DNA of 56,474 nucleotides from assembly GCA_007695285.1 (NCBI GenBank), contig REEC01000130.1, positions 1 through 56,474 of the forward strand. The letters are read 5' to 3'. How positions within the stretch are numbered: the first letter of the stretch is position 1; every line of letters starts with the position of its first letter. A program made the translations under genes and the position numbers. This DNA is from Spirochaetaceae bacterium (GTDB lineage: Bacteria; Spirochaetota; Spirochaetia; DSM-27196; PXBQ01). The notes below the pieces were generated by a model, which was given only the letters and a program-made list of their open reading frames with translations, did no database searches and was not told where the DNA came from. Shown here piece after piece: positions 1 to 8,194 of the stretch.

Positions 1-689
1 TCGTGATGTGCACCGAGTGGGACGAGAGCTCGTACCACGAGATGATCGCGCACGTTCCCCTCTCGACGCACCCCGCGCCGCGCGACGTTCTGATAATCGG
101 CGGTGGAGACGGGGGAACCGCGCGCGAGGTGCTCAAACACGACTCCGTCCGGCGTATCGATCTCTGTGAGATCGACCCGGATGTCGTGCGGCTGTGCCGC
201 GCGCACCTTCCGAGCCTCGCCTCATCGTTCGACGACCCACGCGTGACCGTGTACGCCGAGGACGGCGCCGCTTTTATCGCCGCGCGCCCGGACGAGTACG
301 ACGTGATCATCGTCGACTCCTCCGATCCGATCGGCCCCGCGCAGGTGTTGTTCTCCAAAGAGTTCTACACCGCGCTCCGGAGCGGCTTGCGCGAAAACGG
401 CATCGCCGTGACGCAGTCCGAGTCGATTTTTTACCACGAGGACACCGTCGCGCGGCTCGTCGGATACGCACGGTCGCTTTTCCCGGTCTGGGGTTACTAC
501 ACGACGATGGTTCCGACGTACCCGAGTGGTACGATCGGCTTCACGGTATGCTCGAAAGGACCGGATCCGGTTGCGGGGTTCGACGCCGGACGGACGACCG
601 CGTTCGCCGAGAAACTCGCGTACTACACGCCGGGAATGCACTCTGCCGCGTTTTGTTTGCCCGCACGGGTCGAACGACGGCTATCATAA
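1..689 (+). CDS. speE: Spermidine synthase (polyamine aminopropyltransferase), 5' truncated by window edge
   Basis: Transfers an aminopropyl group from decarboxylated S-adenosylmethionine to putrescine in the cytoplasm. The reading frame is open to the window edge and its first visible residues (VMCTEWDE) match a region that lies well inside the family, so the true start is upstream. Visible motifs are the nucleotide-binding loop GGGDGGTAREVLKH, an acidic CEIDPDVV strand end, and the catalytic segment DSSDPIGPA with the conserved aspartates. The C-terminal Rossmann part is complete. A 74-bp gap with a candidate promoter separates it from the next gene, so it is probably the end of its own transcript. 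Confidence 0.93.
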   Translation, partial: VMCTEWDESSYHEMIAHVPLSTHPAPRDVLIIGGGDGGTAREVLKHDSVRRIDLCEIDPDVVRLCRAHLPSLASSFDDPRVTVYAEDGAAFIAARPDEYDVIIVDSSDPIGPAQVLFSKEFYTALRSGLRENGIAVTQSESIFYHEDTVARLVGYARSLFPVWGYYTTMVPTYPSGTIGFTVCSKGPDPVAGFDAGRTTAFAEKLAYYTPGMHSAAFCLPARVERRLS

Positions 690-717
690 CCGGAGCTGGA
701 GGTCGGACTCGGGCCTC

Positions 718-747
718 TTGGAACGAAAGGTGCGTCCGGTCTATGCT
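718..747 (+). promoter_or_regulatory. Candidate sigma-70 promoter of the GH4 gene
   Basis: TTGGAA at 718-723 and TATGCT at 742-747 are separated by 18 bp. The predicted start near 754 leaves a short leader holding the Shine-Dalgarno sequence GAGAGGTGAG just before ATG 764. Confidence 0.4.
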
Positions 748-763
748 GCACGAGAGGTGAGAT

Positions 764-2275
764 ATGAGCACGAGCTTCAAGGTTGCGTTTGTCGGCGCGG
801 GCAGCATCGGTTTCACGCGTCGGTTGATCCAGGATCTTATGGGGGTCGAAGAGTTCAACTCGATCGAGATCGCGCTGATGGACATCAGTCGGCAGAATCT
901 CGAGATGGTGACGCAGCTCGTTCGGCGTGACCTCGAATCAAACGGCAAGACGGGCGTGAAGTTGACGTCGACGACCGACCGCGCCAAAGCGCTACGCGGA
1001 GCGCGCTACGTTCTGTGCGTCGTGAGGATTGGCGGGCTTGAGGCGTTCACGCACGACATTGAGGTTCCCCTCAAGTACGGCGTCGACCAATGCGTCGGCG
1101 ATACGCTCTGCGCCGGTGGAATCATGTACGGCCAGCGCAACATTCCGTTTTTTCTCGATCTATGCCGCGACATTCGCGAGCACGCCGAACCCGGTGCGCT
1201 TCTTCTGAACTACGCGAACCCGATGGCGATGAACACGTGGGCCGCGAACACGTACGGCGGCGTCAAGACTATCGGACTGTGTCACGGCGTGCAGCACGGC
1301 CACGCGCAGATCGCCGACGCGCTCGGAATTCCGAAAGAAGAACTCGATTACATCTGCGCGGGAATCAACCACCAGACGTGGTACGTGCAGTTGCGCCACA
1401 AAGGGCGCGACATCACGAGCGCCGAGGTGCTCGCGGCTTTCGAGAAACACCCAAAGTACTCGAAGACCGAGAAGGTTCGCATCGATATGCTGCGGCGTTT
1501 TGGGTACTACAGTACCGAGTCGAACGGTCACTTGAGCGAGTACCTCCCATGGTACCGGAAACGCGTCGACGAGATCATGAACTGGATCGAACTTGGGTCG
1601 TGGATCGACGGTGAGACCGGTGGGTACCTGCGCGTCTGTACCGAGAAACGCAACTGGTTTGAAGAGGACTTTCCGCGATGGTTGGCCGAGCCGCCGCACG
1701 AGTACGGCTCGAACAATCGTTCCTCCGAGCATGGATCGTACATCATCGAAGGACTCGAGACCGGCCGCGTCTACCGCGGGCATTTCAACGTCGTGAACAA
1801 CGGGTACATCACGAATCTGTCGAACGACGCGATCGTCGAGGTACCTGGGTACGTCGACGCGAACGGCGTGAACATCCCCGTCGTCGGTGACCTTCCGCTC
1901 GGGTGCGCGGCCGTCTGCGCGACGAGTGTCTCGGTCCAGAGGCTTTCGGTCGAAGCGGCCGTGCACGGAGACGACACTCTGCTGCGTCAGGCGATGATGA
2001 TGGATCCGTTGACCGGCGCCGTCTGTACGCCGCCGGAGATCTGGCAGATGACCGACGAGTTTCTCGTCGCGCACGCCGAGTGGTTGCCTCAGTATAGCGA
2101 CGCGATCGCCGCCGCGCGCGCCCGGTTGGCGAAAGGGCCGCTCATCCCGACCAAGACCACGCGCGGAGCTGCGCGCGTCGCGGTGAAGTCGGTCGACGAG
2201 CTCCGGAAGGCCGACTCACAATCCGGCGTCGAGGTCGAACAGGAGGCCGGGAAAACCGCTACAGAAAAGGGGTAG
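764..2275 (+). CDS. Glycoside hydrolase family 4 protein (alpha-glycosidase group)
   Basis: GH4 enzymes cleave glycosides by an NAD+- and Mn2+-dependent oxidation-elimination mechanism. The N-terminus has the dinucleotide-binding loop VGAGSIGFT (about residues 9-17). The NYANPMAMNTW segment, the C173-H174 pair followed by G175-V176, and the later CAGINHQTWY segment (metal and substrate site) are all present. The 503-residue length is slightly above the usual 430-480, with a hydrophilic tail. The residue after Cys-His is used to separate GH4 subgroups; here the motif reads CHGV rather than the CHSV I associate with alpha-galactosidases, so I do not assign a substrate. It has a strong ribosome-binding site and appears monocistronic. 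Confidence 0.88.
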   Translation: MSTSFKVAFVGAGSIGFTRRLIQDLMGVEEFNSIEIALMDISRQNLEMVTQLVRRDLESNGKTGVKLTSTTDRAKALRGARYVLCVVRIGGLEAFTHDIEVPLKYGVDQCVGDTLCAGGIMYGQRNIPFFLDLCRDIREHAEPGALLLNYANPMAMNTWAANTYGGVKTIGLCHGVQHGHAQIADALGIPKEELDYICAGINHQTWYVQLRHKGRDITSAEVLAAFEKHPKYSKTEKVRIDMLRRFGYYSTESNGHLSEYLPWYRKRVDEIMNWIELGSWIDGETGGYLRVCTEKRNWFEEDFPRWLAEPPHEYGSNNRSSEHGSYIIEGLETGRVYRGHFNVVNNGYITNLSNDAIVEVPGYVDANGVNIPVVGDLPLGCAAVCATSVSVQRLSVEAAVHGDDTLLRQAMMMDPLTGAVCTPPEIWQMTDEFLVAHAEWLPQYSDAIAAARARLAKGPLIPTKTTRGAARVAVKSVDELRKADSQSGVEVEQEAGKTATEKG

Positions 2276-2299
2276 AGTCGGTAAACGGTCAAGGCACGC

Positions 2300-2671
2300 T
2301 CACTCGGGCGTGCCCGCCATGAGTCGCGACGCGACGAACTCGGCGAGATCGGGTTCGAGCCGGATCGAGTTCTCTAGAAAGAGTTGTTTGATCCGCGGGA
2401 TATCGACGGTGCCGTCGGCGGTCAGCGTCGGGCTCATCTTTGCGCTGAACGGTAGCTCTCCGTCGTCGACGCGGTGGTGTACAATCCCGTGCCCGCGCCG
2501 CCACGTCACCGCGTGCTCGGTCGTTGTTTTGTCGTAACAGAACTGAAAGCCGTCGATCTGCGACTGCGACTCATCAGAGTACCACACGATCAGGTCGAGC
2601 TCGCTGTCCATGAACCATCGCCTGAACCCTTCCCCGGCGACCTGACGCGCTTTTTTTACCTCGGCCAACAT
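2300..2671 (-). CDS. Conserved hypothetical protein
   Basis: This 123-residue soluble protein has no recognised domain. It is rich in aromatic and charged residues, with the segments WYSDESQSQIDGFQFCYDK and WRRGHGIVHHRVDDGE, and has no signal peptide or membrane segment. A GTG 30 bp further upstream would give 133 residues, but ATG 2671 follows a good Shine-Dalgarno sequence (AAGGGGTGG) and is preferred. It lies 58 bp downstream of the Gfo/Idh gene on the same strand, with a TATACT box in the gap, so it may be co-transcribed or have its own promoter. Its stop codon lies beside a 7-bp hairpin shared with the convergent GH4 gene (2293-2314). Confidence 0.7.
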   Translation of the reverse strand: MLAEVKKARQVAGEGFRRWFMDSELDLIVWYSDESQSQIDGFQFCYDKTTTEHAVTWRRGHGIVHHRVDDGELPFSAKMSPTLTADGTVDIPRIKQLFLENSIRLEPDLAEFVASRLMAGTPE

Positions 2672-2729
2672 CGGAACACCACCCCTTAATTCTCGTTCCA
2701 CCGAGTCGAGTATACTACCGATCTGCGCT

Positions 2730-3911
2730 TTACGCGAAGTAGAGATCGGACTCGTTCCCGATTGTTTCAGTCAGAAATTGCCGGGTCTCAACGGGCGCAC
2801 CGATCACCACACCGCGCTCGTGTTCAACGCCCGAGGCGAGCGACGCATGTGCGCAGTCGCACACGAGCGTCGTGTAGAGCCCGAGCGAGAACGGCGAGAG
2901 CAGGCTTTCGAGTTCACCATCGGGCATCTCGCCGCGGCGGAATCGACCGATGTTCTCGATGATCTTGCCGGGACTGTCGATTCCGTAGCCCGAGACGACG
3001 CCGTCACGCTCGAAATTCCGGAACAGGACGTTCCTGTTCTCGATGCCGAGCGCCGTCACTTCGCGGAATCCGTAGTGGTTCTCCCAAAGGTCGAGCATGC
3101 CGTCGGTGAAGATCAGGCGTCCGGTCTGAACGGTCAAGCAATCCGCGGTATTCGGAAGCGTCCATCCGGTGATGATGTGACACGTGACGCCGTATTCGAA
3201 CATCACTGTCGTGTCGACGAGATCGTAACCCGTCACCGCGATCGGCTCGAGCGACGGCAGCTTCTGCCGGTACCCGACCGCTCGCACCTCGAGCGGCCTG
3301 AGCCCCGTGATGTACATGAACGTGTCGGCCATGTGCGAGGTCAGAAACGAAACCGGGCTGTTTTTCTGCGCAAAATCCGGGGACGAGAAGAACCGCGGGT
3401 CGTGGTTCGGATCGGAGACAAGCAGTTTGTCGAGCATTTGAAACACCGAGCACTGCAGTGTCCCGTATGTACCATCGGCGACCCGTGCCCGTGCTTCTTT
3501 CGTGACCGGGTCTTCGCGTTTGTGATAATCGACGCCGAGGAAGCGCTCCGTTTGACGGACGGTCCGGATGATCTCGTGCACGTCCTGCACCGTGTCCGCG
3601 GTCGGCTTCGGAAGCACGACGTCGAGACCCGCCTCGAGCGCCGCGACGACCGGCGCGCGGTGAAGGCTGTCGGGTGTGTTCACCGCGACCGCATCGAGTC
3701 CGCCGCACTCGATCATCTCCTCGTACCGCGAGAAGCGCCGTTTCTGCGGGACTCCCCAGTCGTCACCGAAACGCGTCAGCGCTTCGGCCGACGTATCGCA
3801 GATCGCCTCGACCGATATCGAGTCACTGTATCGACTCGAAAAGTACAGGTGTCGGTATATCTCGCGCACCACCGAGCCGGTTCCGACGACGCCGATTCTG
3901 ATTTTTTCCAT
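2730..3911 (-). CDS. Gfo/Idh/MocA family oxidoreductase
   Basis: This is a probable NAD(P)-dependent sugar or inositol dehydrogenase. The N-terminal Rossmann fold starts with IRIGVVGTGSVVREIYRHL. The helix carrying the family EKP motif reads VLPKPTADT, so the lysine is kept but the preceding glutamate is replaced by proline. A DYHKRED segment follows at about residue 150, where the family places catalytic residues. The length of 393 aa is typical. ATG 3911 follows AAAGAGGATAGCGAG. The substrate cannot be told from the sequence; GH4 and Gfo/Idh proteins often share carbohydrate neighbourhoods, but these two genes are convergent and not an operon. Confidence 0.85.
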   Translation of the reverse strand: MEKIRIGVVGTGSVVREIYRHLYFSSRYSDSISVEAICDTSAEALTRFGDDWGVPQKRRFSRYEEMIECGGLDAVAVNTPDSLHRAPVVAALEAGLDVVLPKPTADTVQDVHEIIRTVRQTERFLGVDYHKREDPVTKEARARVADGTYGTLQCSVFQMLDKLLVSDPNHDPRFFSSPDFAQKNSPVSFLTSHMADTFMYITGLRPLEVRAVGYRQKLPSLEPIAVTGYDLVDTTVMFEYGVTCHIITGWTLPNTADCLTVQTGRLIFTDGMLDLWENHYGFREVTALGIENRNVLFRNFERDGVVSGYGIDSPGKIIENIGRFRRGEMPDGELESLLSPFSLGLYTTLVCDCAHASLASGVEHERGVVIGAPVETRQFLTETIGNESDLYFA

Positions 3912-3976
3912 CTCGCTATCCTCTTTGGCTATGGTTTTTGGTTATCGTTTGGTGGACCGATCGGCAATTGACCGAT

Positions 3977-4588
3977 TCACTTCACGCGTACGAGCGGATT
4001 CGAGTAACCGATCTCGGCGAGGCGCGCGGTGACCGTCTCAAGGTCCCGGAGGTGTACGCCTTGCACGATGACGCGGTGGACCCCGCTCGCGGTCGTCTCG
4101 ATCGCGCCTGCGAAGCCGTGCATCTTAAGCTTTTCGACCTCAGCGGCGGCGTTTTCGCGGACCGAGAACGCCCCGAGTTGAATTGTACGAAACTGCGGTT
4201 CTACCGCGAGGTGTAGAATCTCGAGTTGAACCGGGGCGACTCCCTGCGCGGTCATCCCAAGGATGTCGGCCGCCGCACGCGAGAGGTCGATTATCCGGCC
4301 GTCGACAAACGGACCACGGTCGTTGATCCTTACGATGACCTCGTCGTCCGTCTCGGCGCGCACGACCTTCACGATGCTGCCGAACGGAAGCGTCTGATGC
4401 GCTGCGGTGAGTGTGTTTGTATCGAAGATCTCGCCGTTCGCCGTGAGGCGGCCCTGAAACTTACCGCCGTACCACGACGCGAGTCCGGTCGTCTCGTGCT
4501 GCGAATCATCGGCGAACGCTGTAACGGGTAGGAGGAAACCGAACCACAGAGAGAGCACAAGCGTGCCGACCGAGAAAAATCGTCTCAT
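3977..4588 (-). CDS. rlpA: RlpA-like septal ring protein with SPOR domain
   Basis: The N-terminus is a Sec signal peptide ending near VTAFA, so the protein is exported. It has no lipobox cysteine, unlike enterobacterial RlpA. A double-psi beta-barrel (about residues 32-120) contains GLASWYGGKFQGRLTANGE and VRINDRGPFVDGRIIDLS with the catalytic aspartate region of this lytic transglycosylase family. A C-terminal SPOR domain (FRTIQLGAFSVRENA, about 128-200) should bind denuded septal peptidoglycan. ATG 4588 fits the signal peptide and lies exactly 6 nt downstream of a candidate -10 box, without a Shine-Dalgarno sequence, suggesting a leaderless transcript. The longer upstream reading is basic and implausible. 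Confidence 0.88.
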   Translation of the reverse strand: MRRFFSVGTLVLSLWFGFLLPVTAFADDSQHETTGLASWYGGKFQGRLTANGEIFDTNTLTAAHQTLPFGSIVKVVRAETDDEVIVRINDRGPFVDGRIIDLSRAAADILGMTAQGVAPVQLEILHLAVEPQFRTIQLGAFSVRENAAAEVEKLKMHGFAGAIETTASGVHRVIVQGVHLRDLETVTARLAEIGYSNPLVRVK

Positions 4589-4594
4589 ATGCAG

Positions 4595-4623
4595 AGTATC
4601 GGCACGTCGGTGGGGATTTTGCA
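4595..4623 (-). promoter_or_regulatory. Candidate leaderless promoter of rlpA
   Basis: On the minus strand GATACT (4595-4600) ends 6 nt before ATG 4588. A poor -35 (TGCAAA, 4618-4623) lies 17 bp upstream. The -10 placement rather than its strength is the argument. Confidence 0.35.
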
Positions 4624-4674
4624 CCGTGCGTTTCCGGGTCTGCGAGCCGCAGCACCGAGAATCGAGCGACCGCC

Positions 4675-4704
4675 TTGCGCGGAGACGGGGCCGCGTGAGA
4701 CAAT
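4675..4704 (+). promoter_or_regulatory. Candidate leaderless promoter of queG
   Basis: TTGCGC (4675-4680), an 18-bp spacer and GACAAT (4699-4704) place +1 at the A of ATG 4711. No Shine-Dalgarno sequence precedes the gene. Confidence 0.35.
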
Positions 4705-4710
4705 CGACCG

Positions 4711-5799
4711 ATGATTCCACGCGTACCGTACGACCCGCCGATACCGCAGGAGCTCAAGATTGCTACCGACGCCGAGGGACTCGAGGTCATCGGTATCGCG
4801 AGCCCCGCCGGGTCGCCCGAACGCGAGCGCGACTACGTCGAGTGGATTTTGCGCGGTTTCCACGGCTCGATGGAGTACCTCCGGCGGCACGCGTCGATGA
4901 AGTACCGGCCCGAGGCGCTTCTGCCGGGCTGCCGGTCGGTGATCGTCGTCGGCGTGAACTACTACCGGCGCACGACCACCGAAGACGGACCGCGACCGAG
5001 CAACGGGCGGGTTGCGCGGTACGCGTGGGGGCGGGACTACCACAAGGTTCTCGGTTCGATGCTGAGACGAGTCGCGCGCTCACTTCACGACGGACGGGCC
5101 TCAGAGAACTACCGCGTTTTTGTCGATTCGGGTCCGTTGGCCGAGCGGTTTTTCGCCGAACGCGCGGGTGCGGCGTTCGTCGCGAAAAATACACTCGCGG
5201 TAACAAGCCGCTTCGGCTCGTGGTTCGTGATAGGCGAGATCCTCTCGGCGCGCACGTTCGACGTCGAAGAACGCGCGCGTACCGCCGCCGGCGCGGGCGT
5301 TCACGGTGGATGTCCACGCGGATGCAGCCGCTGTATCGACGTCTGCCCGACAGGTGCGCTGCTCGGCCCGTACCAAATCGACGCGTCGAAGTGCATCTCG
5401 TACCTCACGATCGAACATAAGGGCGCGATACCGGTCGAGCTGCGGCGGAAGATGGGCGGGTGGGTCTTCGGGTGCGATCTGTGCCAGGAAGTGTGCCCGC
5501 TCAACGTGCGCGCCGAGGTGACCACGATACCCGACTTCACGAACTCGATCGCGGGAGAGCGGATCCGGCTCGACGAGATCCTCGCGCTCGAGACCGACGC
5601 CGAGTTCACGCAGCGATTCGCGGGTTCACCCGTGATGCGTGCGGGACGCCGCGGGCTCATCCGGAACGCGTGCATCGCCGCGGCCAACCTCGATCGGTAC
5701 GATCTGCTTGAGACGCTGCGCCGCCTCGCGCACAACCCGGACGATCTGATCGCCGAGCACGCTCGCTGGGCCGTGGACGAGTTGAACAGCCGCTCGTGA
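4711..5799 (+). CDS. queG: Epoxyqueuosine reductase
   Basis: QueG catalyses the last step of queuosine synthesis in tRNA, reducing epoxyqueuosine with a cobalamin and two [4Fe-4S] clusters. The cluster ligands are seen as CPRGCSRCIDVCP (about residues 199-211) and CDLCQEVCP (about 257-265). The N-terminal segments YRPEALLPGCRSVIVVGVNY and GRVARYAWGRDYH are characteristic. The C-terminal part contains a HEAT-like repeat (RRGLIRNACIAAAN). Length 362 aa is normal. The gene is divergent from rlpA. Confidence 0.95.
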   Translation: MIPRVPYDPPIPQELKIATDAEGLEVIGIASPAGSPERERDYVEWILRGFHGSMEYLRRHASMKYRPEALLPGCRSVIVVGVNYYRRTTTEDGPRPSNGRVARYAWGRDYHKVLGSMLRRVARSLHDGRASENYRVFVDSGPLAERFFAERAGAAFVAKNTLAVTSRFGSWFVIGEILSARTFDVEERARTAAGAGVHGGCPRGCSRCIDVCPTGALLGPYQIDASKCISYLTIEHKGAIPVELRRKMGGWVFGCDLCQEVCPLNVRAEVTTIPDFTNSIAGERIRLDEILALETDAEFTQRFAGSPVMRAGRRGLIRNACIAAANLDRYDLLETLRRLAHNPDDLIAEHARWAVDELNSRS

Positions 5800-5813
5800 C
5801 CAGTCGTGCGTAA

Positions 5814-5842
5814 TTGATTCGGGTCGATCGACACTGTATACT
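5814..5842 (+). promoter_or_regulatory. Promoter of lysK, probably leaderless
   Basis: TTGATT (5814-5819), a 17-bp spacer and TATACT (5837-5842) give a predicted +1 near 5849, three bases before ATG 5852. No Shine-Dalgarno sequence is present. Confidence 0.55.
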
Positions 5843-5851
5843 CCACGCACC

Positions 5852-7450
5852 ATGTCGGATTCAACTTCAACTCACTGGGCGGATATCGCCGCCGACCGCG
5901 TCGTCCGAGAGCGTGCCCCGCTTACCGGCGACAGACCGCGGTACACGTGCGCATCAGGAATCACACCGTCGGGAACCGTACACATCGGGAACTTCCGTGA
6001 GATCATCTCGGTCGATCTTGTCGTTCGCGCGCTTCGGGACAAGGGACAACCGGTGCGTTTCATATACTCGTGGGACGACTATGACGTCTTTCGTAAGGTG
6101 CCCCGGAACGTGCCGGACGCCGCGGAGCTGCAGAAGTACCTGCGTCGGCCGATAACGAGTGTCCCGGACCCGTGGGGTAATGAGCAGAGTTACGCGCGCG
6201 CGAACGAGGTCGCGCTCGAACGCGAGCTCGTGCGCGTCGGCGTCGAGCCGGAGTACATCTACCAGGCCGCCCGGTACCGGGCGGCGTCGTATGCCGAAGG
6301 CATTAAGACCGCGCTCGAGAAACGCGACGTGATCCGGGCTATCCTGAATGAGTTCCGTACCGAACCGCTCCCCGAAGAGTGGTGGCCGATCTCGGTTTTC
6401 TCGGGCTTCACCGACCGCGACACGACCGAGATCGTTTCGTGGGACGGCGAGTACGGTGTCACGTATCGATGTACCGAGACCGGGAACGTCGAAACGGTCG
6501 ACCTCAGGACGACCGGTCTCGTGAAGCTGCCGTGGCGCGTCGACTGGCCGATGCGGTGGGAGTACGAGCGCGTGGACTTCGAACCCGCGGGCAAGGAACA
6601 CCATTCCGACGGCGGTTCGTTCGACACCGCGCGACGCGTCTCCTCGGAGGTGTACGGCTTTGACGCACCGGTTTCGTTCAAGTACGACTTCATCAGCCTC
6701 AAAGGCGCCGGCGGGAAAATGTCCTCGTCGACGGGAGACGTCGTCTCGCTCGTCGACGTGCTCGAGGTGTATCAGCCCGAGATAGTTCGGTATCTCTTTG
6801 CCGGTACGCGGCCGAACGCGGAGTTCGCGATCTCGTTCGACCTCGACGTGATCAAGATCTACGAGGACTACGACAAGTGCGAAAGGATTTATTACGGTCT
6901 CGAAGACGTCGGCGAGAAACGCCGCGTGAAGGAGTCGCGCATTTACGAGCTCTCGCAGGTCGAAGCGACTCCGAGCGCCGCGCCGACGCAGGTACCGTTC
7001 CGACACCTCTGCAACCTGCTTCAGATCACGAACGGCGATATCTCTCGTGCTCTCGCTCTTTTCCCTGGGAGCGAGTCTATGGACGCCGAGTCGCGCGGGC
7101 GCGCCGAGCAGCGCGCGGCGTGCGGCTGGAACTGGATCCGCACGTACGCGCCCGAAGACTTTCGGTTCTCTTTGAGGCCCGCCGACGATGGCCCGGTCGA
7201 AATGACCGACGAGGTTCGCCGCGCGGTTCATGTCTTGCGCGCGGAGATTCGCGACAACTTCTCGGAACACGACGAGAAATCGCTCGGTGACTCGATTTAC
7301 CGCGCCGCGGAGACCGGTGGGGCCGATCCGAAGGCCCTGTTCTCGGCGATGTATCGTGCGTTGATCGGCAAGGAGAAAGGCCCGCGTCTCGCCGGCTTCA
7401 TCATCACGATAGGGCGCGAGCACGTTCTGTCGGTTCTCGACCGGTACTGA
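5852..7450 (+). CDS. lysK: Lysine--tRNA ligase, class I
   Basis: Charges tRNA-Lys. This is the class I form found in archaea, spirochaetes and some alphaproteobacteria rather than the usual class II LysS. The HIGH-type motif is HIGN at residues 44-47 (SGTVHIGNFREI) and the KMSKS-type motif is KMSSS at 289-293, both class I signatures. Length 532 aa is normal. It is followed after 14 bp by rpiA, whose ribosome-binding site (GGAGGAACG) lies in the gap, so the two are probably co-transcribed. Class I LysRS supports a spirochaete origin. Confidence 0.96.
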   Translation: MSDSTSTHWADIAADRVVRERAPLTGDRPRYTCASGITPSGTVHIGNFREIISVDLVVRALRDKGQPVRFIYSWDDYDVFRKVPRNVPDAAELQKYLRRPITSVPDPWGNEQSYARANEVALERELVRVGVEPEYIYQAARYRAASYAEGIKTALEKRDVIRAILNEFRTEPLPEEWWPISVFSGFTDRDTTEIVSWDGEYGVTYRCTETGNVETVDLRTTGLVKLPWRVDWPMRWEYERVDFEPAGKEHHSDGGSFDTARRVSSEVYGFDAPVSFKYDFISLKGAGGKMSSSTGDVVSLVDVLEVYQPEIVRYLFAGTRPNAEFAISFDLDVIKIYEDYDKCERIYYGLEDVGEKRRVKESRIYELSQVEATPSAAPTQVPFRHLCNLLQITNGDISRALALFPGSESMDAESRGRAEQRAACGWNWIRTYAPEDFRFSLRPADDGPVEMTDEVRRAVHVLRAEIRDNFSEHDEKSLGDSIYRAAETGGADPKALFSAMYRALIGKEKGPRLAGFIITIGREHVLSVLDRY

Positions 7451-7464
7451 ACGGAGGAACGAGC

Positions 7465-8166
7465 ATGATACTCGTAGAAGTGAAAGAAAAACTCGCTCGC
7501 CGTGCGGTCGACGAAAACGTGAAAAGCGGCATGAAGATCGGGCTCGGGACCGGATCGACCGCGATCTACGCGATTCGGTATCTCGGTGAACTGCTGACCG
7601 CGGGAACGCTGCGGGGAATACTCACGGTTCCGACGAGTTCGCAGACCGAGTTCGAGTGCCACGCGCTCGGAATTCCTCTGTGCTCGTTGAACGACCCGGT
7701 GGTCAACGGAGAGCTCGACGTCACGATCGACGGAGCCGACGAGATCGACGCGCAGTTCCGGTTGACGAAAGGTGGGGGAGGCGCTCTGCTGATCGAAAAA
7801 GTCGTCGCGCACGCATCCCGGTCGGTTGTGATCATCGCGCACGAGTCGAAGGTCGTGGAACACCTCGGGATCACGTACCCGATCCCGCTCGAGGTGCATC
7901 GTGTCGCTCGGGTTCCCGTTACGCGTGCGCTCGAGCGGCTCGGTGCGCGCGTCGAGGTCCGGATGGCCGTGAAAAAAATGGGACCCGTCATCACCGACAA
8001 CGGAAACATCGTGCTCGATATCCTGTTCGACGCGCCGCGCGACGTGAAAGAGCTTGAGACGGAGTTGAACTCAATCCCCGGAATCCTCGAGAACGGCTTG
8101 TTCACGCGGTTTGCCCCGGTCGTTTACATCGGGTACGACGACGGAACCGTGAAGAGGGTCCATTGA
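7465..8166 (+). CDS. rpiA: Ribose-5-phosphate isomerase A
   Basis: Interconverts ribose-5-phosphate and ribulose-5-phosphate in the pentose phosphate pathway. Substrate-loop motifs are visible: GLGTGSTA (about residues 30-37), DGADEIDAQFRLTKGGGGA (about 90-108, including the catalytic aspartate and lysine) and EKVVAHASR. Length 233 aa is typical. It lies between lysK and a MurR/RpiR-type regulator, probably in one transcript; a pentose-pathway enzyme beside such a regulator suggests a sugar-phosphate effector, which is inference. Confidence 0.95.
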   Translation: MILVEVKEKLARRAVDENVKSGMKIGLGTGSTAIYAIRYLGELLTAGTLRGILTVPTSSQTEFECHALGIPLCSLNDPVVNGELDVTIDGADEIDAQFRLTKGGGGALLIEKVVAHASRSVVIIAHESKVVEHLGITYPIPLEVHRVARVPVTRALERLGARVEVRMAVKKMGPVITDNGNIVLDILFDAPRDVKELETELNSIPGILENGLFTRFAPVVYIGYDDGTVKRVH

Positions 8167-8194
8167 TCGTGAGCGAAACCACCAGGAGAGAACC

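Noticed and set aside
2293..2314. Hairpin GGCACGC/GCGTGCC between convergent genes as terminator
   Set aside because: The stem is exact but no T-run follows on either strand; kept only as a note in the neighbouring gene entry.
3958..3974. Inverted repeat around CAATTG between rlpA and the Gfo/Idh gene
   Set aside because: Five-base-pair arms with a seven-base loop and no T-run; too weak to call a terminator or operator.
5954..7423. Long minus-strand open frame (489 codons) opposite lysK
   Set aside because: High-GC codon bias opens antisense frames. The composition is Arg-rich, no family is recognisable and lysK is certain.
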